Assembly (NCBI RefSeq): GCF_022919155.1 | Contig: NZ_CP095045.1 | Location: forward strand, 1,550,001 to 1,614,000 | Direction: 5' to 3' | Source of the DNA: Leucobacter allii | Lineage (GTDB): Bacteria > Actinomycetota > Actinomycetes > Actinomycetales > Microbacteriaceae | DNA length: 64,000 nt | Part shown: positions 36,179 through 42,276 of the stretch, piece after piece | Layout: every line of letters begins with the position of its first letter | Position numbering within the stretch: position 1 is the first letter of the stretch | The notes under the pieces: generated by a model | What the model saw: only the letters and a program-made list of their open reading frames with translations | What the model was told of the DNA's origin: nothing | Database searches by the model: none | Position numbers and translations under genes: made by a program

Positions 36179-37384
36179 CTAGTCCGTCACGACCGCGGCG
36201 GTGAGCGTGGAGAGCGGCTCGCTCAGGGCGCTGAGCTTCGCGGCGAGCTCGTTGCGCTCGGGCTGCCCGACGGTGTCGTAGGAGACGAAGCCCCCCTCGT
36301 AGTCGCCGTAGGTGGCGAGCAGCGCGAACATGTCGTCGAAGCGCTGGTCGAGCTCATCGACGAGGTCCGCCGAGCCGTTCGCGACGGCGAGGTCCCGCAC
36401 GGTGTCGACGGCGACCTGCGCGCCCTCGACGTTCGCGGTGAAATCGTACAGATCGGTGTGCGCGAACTCATTCTCCTCGCCCGGGAGCTTGCCGTCGGGG
36501 GCGGCGATCTCGTCGAGGAGGCCCTTGGCGCCCTCGGTGATGTCGGCGAGCGTGAGGGTGAAGCCCGGGTCGGCGACCTGCTCCTTGAGCTCGGTCACGT
36601 CGGCGACGAGGCGCGCGCCGAGCTCGGCGCGCTCCTCCGGCGTGAGCGGCGTGAGATCGGGATCGCCGGTGTACTCGCCGTCCGCGACCGCCTCGGCGTT
36701 CCAGAGATCCATCTCGATGCGGTGGAAGCCCGTGAACTCGAGTCCCTCCTCGTCGGCTCCCGGCTTGCGGTAGTCGATCTTCGGATCGAGGTCTCCGAAC
36801 TGCTCGGCGGTGGGCTCGATGCGCTCGTAGTTGATGCGGGCGAGCGGGAACAGCCGCTTCGCCTCCGCGTCGTCGCCGGCCGCGTATGCGTCGACGAAGG
36901 CCTGGACCTGCGGCAGCAGCTCCTCCGTCTGCGATTTCACGTAGCCGACGTACTGGGCGACCACCGCGTCCTCCTCCGGGGAGGTCTCCACGGCGTCGCC
37001 GGTGACGGTGAAGGCCGCTCGGCCGACGCCCGCCCCGATCATGCCGGGCTTGCAGCTCGTGAAGTAGTCACCCGGGCCGACCTGCACGGTCAACTCGCGG
37101 TTGGCGCCCGGTGCGATGTTCTCGACCTCGCCGACGATGGTGAGCTCGTTGCTGCCGAGCACGTAGAACTCGGTGACCTGCTCGCCATCGTTCCGCACGT
37201 CGAAGGTCACGGTTCCGCTCGCCGCCTCTGCGGTCTCCACCGCGCAGTCGGTGTCGTTCACGGTGACGGCGATGCGCGTCGCGTCGGGCGCCGCGTTCGG
37301 GACGCAGGCGGTGAGGAGCAGGGCGCTTGCGGCGACCGCGACGAGGCAGGACGCCGCACGCATGCGCGGGGAGACGGGGATCAC
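36179..37384 (-). CDS. efeO: EfeO-type iron-binding lipoprotein
   Basis: Periplasmic/exterior component of EfeUOB. 401 residues: signal peptide with lipobox L-T-A-C (Cys27), N-terminal cupredoxin domain (about 40-130, metal region YFTSCKPGMIGAG), then a peptidase-M75/imelysin domain with the HxxE motif in FHRIE. GTG 37384 overlaps the efeU stop by four bases (GTGA) and has AAAGGA five bases upstream, so it is favoured over ATG 37363. Order efeU-efeO-efeB. Confidence 0.94.
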   Translation of the reverse strand: MIPVSPRMRAASCLVAVAASALLLTACVPNAAPDATRIAVTVNDTDCAVETAEAASGTVTFDVRNDGEQVTEFYVLGSNELTIVGEVENIAPGANRELTVQVGPGDYFTSCKPGMIGAGVGRAAFTVTGDAVETSPEEDAVVAQYVGYVKSQTEELLPQVQAFVDAYAAGDDAEAKRLFPLARINYERIEPTAEQFGDLDPKIDYRKPGADEEGLEFTGFHRIEMDLWNAEAVADGEYTGDPDLTPLTPEERAELGARLVADVTELKEQVADPGFTLTLADITEGAKGLLDEIAAPDGKLPGEENEFAHTDLYDFTANVEGAQVAVDTVRDLAVANGSADLVDELDQRFDDMFALLATYGDYEGGFVSYDTVGQPERNELAAKLSALSEPLSTLTAAVVTD

Positions 37385-38331
37385 GGGGTTCCTTTCGAGG
37401 GGGCGGCGGCGCGTTCGACGGCCGCCTTCCGGGTGCGGATGGACCGTTCCTGCGCGATCGAGGCGCGCAGGAAGAGCGTCATGACGGGGACGAGATACGC
37501 GAACCAGGCGATGACCTCGAGCTTCGTCATCTCCGGTGAGAAGCCGAGCGTGCCCTTGAGCACGGCGCCGAGGGCGCCGTCCGGAGCGATGAGATGCGGG
37601 ATCCGGAACGCCCAGGCGGCGTCGCCGGTGAACGCGGCGAGCAGCGGGCCCGCCCCGGCCGGCGTCGCGGCGAAGGGCCCGGGCAGCACGGCGGCCTCCT
37701 GCAGGTCGTGCACGGCGTAGGCGAGCACGCCCGCGGCGAACACGATGAGGAGGACGCCCGACCAGCGGAAGAATCGGGTGAGATCGATGCGGATCATGCC
37801 ACGGAAGAGCGCCCAGCCGAGGAGAGCGGCGAGCAGGATTCCCGACACGGCGCTCAGGAAGCCGACGAGCGGTGCGACATCGCTCGCCCGCGTCGTCGCC
37901 CAGATGAAGAGCGCGGTCTCGAGGCCCTCGCGGCCGACGGAGACGAAGCCGATGGCGGCGACCGCCCAGCCGCCGCCGAGCAGTGCGCGATCGACCTGTC
38001 CGCGCAGTTCGCCGCTCAGTCCGCGGGCGGCGCGGAGCATCCAGAGGACCATCCACGTCACCATCGCGACCGCGACGATGGAGAGCGATCCGCCGATGAT
38101 CTCCTGCGCGCGGAACGAGAGCCCGTAGGCGCCGAAGGTGAGGACGGCGCCGAGGAGCAATGAGAGGAGCACGGCCGCGCCGACGCCGATCCAGATCTTG
38201 ACCGCGGCGTCGCGGCGGCCCAGCTGCCGCACGTAGGCGAGCAGCACGCTGACCACGAGCGCCGCTTCGAGCCCCTCGCGCAGCCCGATCATGAGTGTTC
38301 CGATCATGCGGGGCGCGGCCTCCTCGTTCAT
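37381..38331 (-). CDS. efeU: Ferrous iron permease EfeU (FTR1 family)
   Basis: Membrane permease of EfeUOB. 316 residues, about seven transmembrane helices, with the two iron-binding REGLE motifs: IGLREGLEAALVV in the first helix and VGREGLETALF in the fourth. A DtxR-like box overlaps the presumed transcription start, so iron repression is likely. ATG 38331 is first in the operon. The final basic segment and ATP-rich tail face the inside. Confidence 0.95.
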   Translation of the reverse strand: MNEEAAPRMIGTLMIGLREGLEAALVVSVLLAYVRQLGRRDAAVKIWIGVGAAVLLSLLLGAVLTFGAYGLSFRAQEIIGGSLSIVAVAMVTWMVLWMLRAARGLSGELRGQVDRALLGGGWAVAAIGFVSVGREGLETALFIWATTRASDVAPLVGFLSAVSGILLAALLGWALFRGMIRIDLTRFFRWSGVLLIVFAAGVLAYAVHDLQEAAVLPGPFAATPAGAGPLLAAFTGDAAWAFRIPHLIAPDGALGAVLKGTLGFSPEMTKLEVIAWFAYLVPVMTLFLRASIAQERSIRTRKAAVERAAAPSKGTP

Positions 38332-38340
38332 GAGATGTGG

Positions 38341-38368
38341 GTAAGGAGAGCCTTACGGCGAGAATCTA
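38341..38368 (-). promoter_or_regulatory. efeUOB promoter with DtxR/IdeR-like iron box
   Basis: On the reverse strand TAGATT (38363-38368) is a likely -10 box. Directly after it the inverted repeat GTAAGG-CTCT-CCTTAC (38341-38356) covers the expected start of transcription. The stretch TAAGGCTCTCC matches the DtxR core TTAGGCTAACC at 8 of 11 places. The position suits repression by iron-loaded DtxR/IdeR. Confidence 0.6.
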
Positions 38369-38390
38369 CCACACATTCATCAGACGAGAA

Positions 38391-38440
38391 ACGCGTCGGG
38401 GCGGCGCGGCATCCTGCGATGCCGCGCCGCCCCGACGCGT
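38391..38440 (-). terminator. Very strong hairpin terminator after dps
   Basis: Perfect 23-bp arms (38391-38413 and 38418-38440; edges ACGCGT) with loop CTGC (38414-38417). On the reverse strand it is followed by TTCTCGTCTG. It lies 13 bp after the dps stop and separates dps from efeU. Confidence 0.88.
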
Positions 38441-38452
38441 GGGAAGCGGTGC

Positions 38453-38941
38453 TCAGCCCGCGTAGTGGGAGAAGAGGAACCAGCGGTCCTTGTCGAGCTG
38501 CTGCGCGACCGCGATCGCGATGTCCTGGCTCACGAGATCGACGTCGTCGAGGCCCTTGACCGCGGCGTAGACGGTCTCCAGCGTGGCGTCGAGCTGCGCG
38601 ACGATCTCGCGGACCGTGACCTCGGACTGCTGGAAGCCGTCGCTCAGCTCCGGCGTGGTCGTGCGGGCCGCCACCGTGCCCACGCGTGCGTCGATCGGCA
38701 GCCCCAGGGCGACGATGCGCTCGGCGACGGCGTCGGCGGCGTCCTGCGCGTGGGTCACGACCTCATCGAGGAACTCGTGCACCCCCATGAAGTTCGCGCC
38801 GCGCACGTGCCAGTGCGCCTGCTTGCCGTTGACCGCGAGTGCGACGAGGTCGTGGACGACGGGGGTGAGGTACTGGGCGACGCCGCTCGGACGGTGGAGA
38901 TCGCCCTGCGCTGCGGGAATGGTGATCTGCTTGGTGGCCAT
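38453..38941 (-). CDS. dps: Dps-family DNA-protection ferritin
   Basis: Dodecameric ferritin-like protein that oxidises and stores iron and protects DNA in stress. 162 residues. The ferroxidase site is visible in NGKQAHWHVRGANFMGVHEFLDEVV (His, Asp, Glu at the subunit interface). ATG 38941 follows AGGGGAA. TAGATT (38982-38987) is the likely -10, and an inverted repeat lies over the start of transcription. It is upstream of efeUOB on the same strand, separated by a strong terminator. Confidence 0.95.
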   Translation of the reverse strand: MATKQITIPAAQGDLHRPSGVAQYLTPVVHDLVALAVNGKQAHWHVRGANFMGVHEFLDEVVTHAQDAADAVAERIVALGLPIDARVGTVAARTTTPELSDGFQQSEVTVREIVAQLDATLETVYAAVKGLDDVDLVSQDIAIAVAQQLDKDRWFLFSHYAG

Positions 38942-38966
38942 CTGGTGGTTCCCCTCTCTCGTTCCT

Positions 38967-38987
38967 GATTTGTGTGATTCAAATCTA
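38967..38987 (-). promoter_or_regulatory. dps promoter and possible operator
   Basis: On the reverse strand -10 TAGATT (38982-38987) overlaps one arm of the inverted repeat GATTTG-N7-CAAATC (38967-38972 and 38980-38985). Farther upstream GGGTAGCC...GCTAACC (39014-39031) resembles a degenerate DtxR-type box. Both are short, so they are only suggestive. Confidence 0.4.
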
Positions 38988-39142
38988 CGCCGATTCTCCT
39001 GAAGCGCAAGCAAGGGTAGCCTGAGCTAACCGCGTCTCGAAACCGCAGCTCAGAGCTACTATTGACGTCCCTGCCCGGTGTGTCCCGGCTGGGAGCCCGC
39101 GTGATCGTCCGCGCGTGTCATTCGCGCGGAGCCTCCACCGGC

Positions 39143-39952
39143 TCAGCCGGCGATGCGGCCGAGCAGTCGCTCGGGAGGGGTGCGCGGGCCGGTGAAGAAC
39201 GGCGTCTCCTCGATGACGTGGCGCCGCGCGCCGACACCGCGGAGCTCCCGCATGAGGTCGACGATGCGCACGAGCTCGTCGGCCTCGAAGGCCAGCAGCC
39301 ACTCGAAATCGCCCAGGGCGAAGGCAGCGACCGTGTTCGCCAGCACGTCGCCGTAGTCCCGCGCCGCCATGCCGTGCTCTGCCAGCAGTGCGCGCCGCTC
39401 CCCCTCGGGGAGCAGGTACCACTCTCGCCCGCGGACGAACGGATAGACGCAGACGTAGGAGCGCGGGGCGTCGCCCGCGAGGAAGGCGGGCACGTGCCCC
39501 CGGTTGAACTCGGCGGGGCGGTGCACGCCGACGCCCGACCAGACCGGCGCGAGGCGACCGCCCGCCCAGTCGAGTACGGCCCGGTAGGCCTGCTGCAGGC
39601 GTTCGGGGCACGGAGCGTGCCACCAGACGAGCACGTCCGCGTCCGCGCGGTATCCGGCGACGTCGTACCAGCCGCGCGTCGTGAGCCCCGGGATGGCCTC
39701 GAGCTCGGCGAGCAGGCCGCGGACGATGCCGGGCCAGGCCGGCGAGGGCGCGATTCCCGCCGCCGGGCCGGCGGCCCGGAAGACGGCGTACATCGTGTAG
39801 GTGACGGAGGCGTTCACGGCCTCGGCGACCGCGCGGTGGTCCACGTTCGGCGCCGCGGCTCCTGCGGCGCGTCCGGCGTCACCGGACGTCCCGTCCGTCG
39901 CCGTGGGCGAGGCCTCGGGCGTCCTCGTATCGGTCGACGTCGAGTCAGTCAT
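39143..39952 (-). CDS. chdC: Coproheme decarboxylase (HemQ/ChdC)
   Basis: Turns coproheme III into haem b in the coproporphyrin-dependent pathway of Gram-positive bacteria. 269 residues; a variable Ser/Thr/Ala-rich N-terminus of about 35 residues precedes the chlorite-dismutase-like domain. The actinobacterial signature SYVCVYPFVRGREWYLLPEGERR holds the catalytic Tyr, followed by HGMAARDYGDVLANTVAAFALGDFEW. The ATG overlaps the hemH stop by eight bases (ATGACTGA), so the two enzymes acting one after the other are translationally coupled. Confidence 0.93.
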   Translation of the reverse strand: MTDSTSTDTRTPEASPTATDGTSGDAGRAAGAAAPNVDHRAVAEAVNASVTYTMYAVFRAAGPAAGIAPSPAWPGIVRGLLAELEAIPGLTTRGWYDVAGYRADADVLVWWHAPCPERLQQAYRAVLDWAGGRLAPVWSGVGVHRPAEFNRGHVPAFLAGDAPRSYVCVYPFVRGREWYLLPEGERRALLAEHGMAARDYGDVLANTVAAFALGDFEWLLAFEADELVRIVDLMRELRGVGARRHVIEETPFFTGPRTPPERLLGRIAG

Positions 39953-41042
39953 CGTCGCCCCCGAGCACGGGGATGCCGGTCGGCTCGCCGTGGCGCATCC
40001 GGCAGCTCCCCGGAGGCGCGGCATCGGGGAATGCGGCGAGGGCGCCGACGGTCGGACTCGGGGCCGCTTCGCCGCGCTCCCGCGCGGCGCGCTCGAGGAT
40101 CATGTCGACGAGCCCCGAGACGAAGACCCGCCGCACGCCGACGGTGCCCGCGCGCACGGCGGCGACGCCGTGCGCGGCGGCGGTCTCCATCGCCTCGATG
40201 TCGAGGTCGAAGGCGACCTCCATGTGATCCGAGACGAAGCCGATCGGCGCGATCACGATCTTGCGGACCCCGGCGGCCGCGAGCTCGGCGATGCGATCGT
40301 TCACGTCGGGCTCGAGCCAGGGCGTGCGCGGGTCCCCCGAACGCGAGCAGTAGGCGAGCGAGGACTCGACCGCGACGCCGTGGCGCTCCGCGAGCGCGGC
40401 GTCGATCGTCGCGCGCACGTCCTCGTGCTGCTCCCGATACCCGGGGCCGGTCACGGCCGAGGCATCCTGCATCGTGTGCGGGATCGAGTGCGTGACGTAG
40501 AGGAGGTGCGCTCCCGGGAGCCCGCCGTCGAGTGCCGCCGCGGACTCCTCGATGGCCTCGAGATTCGCCCTGACGAAGCCCGGGTCGTTGAAGAACGGCC
40601 GCAGCAGGTCGATGCGCGGCGCCTCCTCGCCGAGCTCGGCGACGGCCGCGGCGAGGTGCTCCCGGTACTGCCGGCTGCCGGAGTACGAGGCGTAGGCGCT
40701 CGTCACGAGCGTCAGAATCCGCGTCGCGCCGAACGCGCGCGCATCGCGGAGGGTGTCGACGGTGTACGGGTGCCAGTTGCGGTTGCCCCACACGACGGGG
40801 AGTCGGAGACCCCTGGCGTCCAGCTCCGCCCGCAGCGCCGCGACGAGGGCGAGGTTCTGCGCATTGATCGGGCTCCGGCCGCCGAAGCCGTGGTAGTGCT
40901 CCCCCACTTCGGCGAGGCGCTCCTCGGGGATGCCCTTGCCCGCGGTGACGTTCTTGAGGAACGGGATGACGTCGTCGGGGCCGTTCGGCCCCCCGAAGGA
41001 GCACAGCAGCAGGGCGTCGTATGGCAGCACGTTTTGCGTCAT
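39945..41042 (-). CDS. hemH: Coproporphyrin ferrochelatase
   Basis: Inserts iron into coproporphyrin III. 365 residues. The start YDALLLCSFGGPNGPDDVIPFL and the loop HYHGFGGRSPIN are typical of the actinobacterial family; LLYVTHSIPHTM holds the metal-site His, and the C-terminal DPRTPWLEPD is also typical. ATG 41042 is chosen because TACGGT (41050-41055) lies seven bases upstream, as for a leaderless mRNA; GTG 41051 would add three residues. A 25-bp palindrome covers the -35 region, so the hemH-chdC operon is probably repressed by the GntR regulator encoded divergently. Confidence 0.94.
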   Translation of the reverse strand: MTQNVLPYDALLLCSFGGPNGPDDVIPFLKNVTAGKGIPEERLAEVGEHYHGFGGRSPINAQNLALVAALRAELDARGLRLPVVWGNRNWHPYTVDTLRDARAFGATRILTLVTSAYASYSGSRQYREHLAAAVAELGEEAPRIDLLRPFFNDPGFVRANLEAIEESAAALDGGLPGAHLLYVTHSIPHTMQDASAVTGPGYREQHEDVRATIDAALAERHGVAVESSLAYCSRSGDPRTPWLEPDVNDRIAELAAAGVRKIVIAPIGFVSDHMEVAFDLDIEAMETAAAHGVAAVRAGTVGVRRVFVSGLVDMILERAARERGEAAPSPTVGALAAFPDAAPPGSCRMRHGEPTGIPVLGGDDD

Positions 41043-41071
41043 GTCTGGCACCGTACCACCACCGCGGCTGT

Positions 41072-41096
41072 AGATCAGATGTATAACATCTGATCT
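41072..41096. promoter_or_regulatory. Palindromic operator in the hemH/gntR divergent promoter
   Basis: Perfect 11-bp arms AGATCAGATGT (41072-41082) and ACATCTGATCT (41086-41096) around the centre ATA. It lies where the -35 of the hemH promoter must be (-10 TACGGT at 41050-41055) and about 40 bp upstream of the gntR -10 TATAGT (41138-41143). Its inner 19 bases (41075-41093) fit TCWGATGWATAWCATCWGA, which recurs at 45021-45039. Confidence 0.8.
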
Positions 41097-41182
41097 GGTC
41101 CGCGCCTTTGATCCGGAGGATCGCGGGCGCAGCTCGATATAGTGGAATCAGACGTTTCACATCGATTCCCCGAGGCCTCCAC

Positions 41183-41938
41183 ATGAGCATCAGCACGACG
41201 CGCGGGTCGCAGAAGGCGCGCGACACCCTCGAGTTCCTCCGCGGGAAGATCTCGTCGAACGAGTGGCGGGTCGGAGAGCTCATCCCGAAGGAGCCCGAGC
41301 TCATGCAGCTCATCGGGGTCGGGAAGTCGACGGTCCGCGAGGCCGTCCGATCGCTCGCCGCGTTCGGCATGCTCGAGACCGTGCCGGGCGTCGGCACCTT
41401 CGTGCGCGCCCGCACCCCCGTGAGCTCGATCCTCACCGAGTTCCTCGCGGATCACGATCTCGAGGAGGTGCTCGTCTACCGGCGATCGCTCGAGAACGAG
41501 GCCGCGCAGCACGCAGCGGTGCATCGCACCGAGGAGCAGCTCGCCGGGCTCCGGGCCGCGCACGAGCGTTCGCTCGCGGCGGGCGGCCAGGCCTTCGACA
41601 CCTGCGAGCGCAGCACGGCCCCGGGATCGTTCCATCTGCTCGTCGTCGAGGCGAGCGGCAGCAAACTGCTGAAGGATCTGTACCTCGGGGTGATGTCGAT
41701 CCTCGAGCGCGCGAGCGTCGAGGGCCGGGTGATCCTCGGCACCACGACGGAGACGATGCATCGAGACCACGGCGCCGTGCTGGAGGCGATCGCGGCGCGG
41801 GACGTGCGGAACGCGGCGCACTCGATGGCGCTCCACGTCGATCGCGACCTCGGCCTCCGCACCGACATGCTCGAGTTCAACCCCCAGACGGAGCGCGCGA
41901 CGTCGCTCATCGACGCCGGCTTCGACACCGATGCCTGA
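41183..41938 (+). CDS. FadR-type GntR transcriptional regulator
   Basis: A 251-residue regulator. The N-terminal winged helix has LIPKEPELMQLIGVGKSTVREAVRSLAAFGMLETVPGVGTFV (about residues 33-76). The C-terminal FCD domain (about 90-225) carries the usual Asp/His ligand pattern in FHLLVVEASGSKLL, TETMHRDHGAVLEAI and AAHSMALHVD, so it should bind a metal and a small acid. TATAGT (41138-41143) is its -10. The palindrome in its promoter suggests autoregulation and control of hemH-chdC. The neighbouring HtaA-like gene has the same operator. The ligand is unknown; a haem-pathway compound is possible. Confidence 0.92.
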   Translation: MSISTTRGSQKARDTLEFLRGKISSNEWRVGELIPKEPELMQLIGVGKSTVREAVRSLAAFGMLETVPGVGTFVRARTPVSSILTEFLADHDLEEVLVYRRSLENEAAQHAAVHRTEEQLAGLRAAHERSLAAGGQAFDTCERSTAPGSFHLLVVEASGSKLLKDLYLGVMSILERASVEGRVILGTTTETMHRDHGAVLEAIAARDVRNAAHSMALHVDRDLGLRTDMLEFNPQTERATSLIDAGFDTDA

Positions 41939-41972
41939 GCGTCCGCAGCGCTAAGCTGGAGCAGTTGTCCGA

Positions 41973-42046
41973 GGGGCGTTAGCTCAGTTGGTCAGAGCAG
42001 CGGACTCATAATCCGTCGGTCGCGGGTTCAAGCCCCGCACGCCCTA
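41973..42046 (+). tRNA. tRNA-Met (anticodon CAT)
   Basis: Complete cloverleaf: acceptor GGGGCGT with ACGCCCT (terminal G-U pair), D arm GCTCAGTTGGTCAGAGC, anticodon loop CTCATAA (CAT), variable CGGTC, T arm GCGGG-TTCAAGC-CCCGC, discriminator A. Elongator Met is the likelier identity; an Ile tRNA with lysidine at the CAT anticodon cannot be excluded from sequence alone. Confidence 0.92.
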
Positions 42047-42157
42047 CTCCTCGTCCCGCAGATCCGCGCTCGCGCCTCGCGCTTCGCGATCGCCCCGTGC
42101 CAGCCCCGTGCCCGGACCGCATCATTCGCGCCCCCTCGTCGGACCGGCGCGGGAATG

Positions 42158-42199
42158 ACGCGAAGCGGGGGCATCCGGAGGGATGGCCCCGCTTCGCGT
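42158..42199. terminator. Long inverted repeat between tRNA-Met and htaA-like gene
   Basis: 19-base arms (42158-42176 and 42181-42199) with one mismatch, loop GGAG. The core is ACGCGAAGCGGGG. It lies in the 230-bp gap after tRNA-Met and after the 3' end of the convergent surface-protein gene, so it probably ends transcription from both. A second inverted repeat (GGCGGCCG...CGGCCGCC, about 42239-42262) lies nearer the surface-protein stop. Confidence 0.7.
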
Positions 42200-42276
42200 G
42201 TATTGCGCGGGCGCCCGGGGCGGTCGCGGGGATCCCTGGCGGCCGCGGGGATCCCGGCCGCCCAGGCGCTCGGCGC

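Noticed and set aside
38377..38384. TCATCAGA half-site of the GntR-type motif upstream of efeU
   Set aside because: The other half is missing, and an 8-bp match is expected by chance about twice in a window of this size when both strands are counted.
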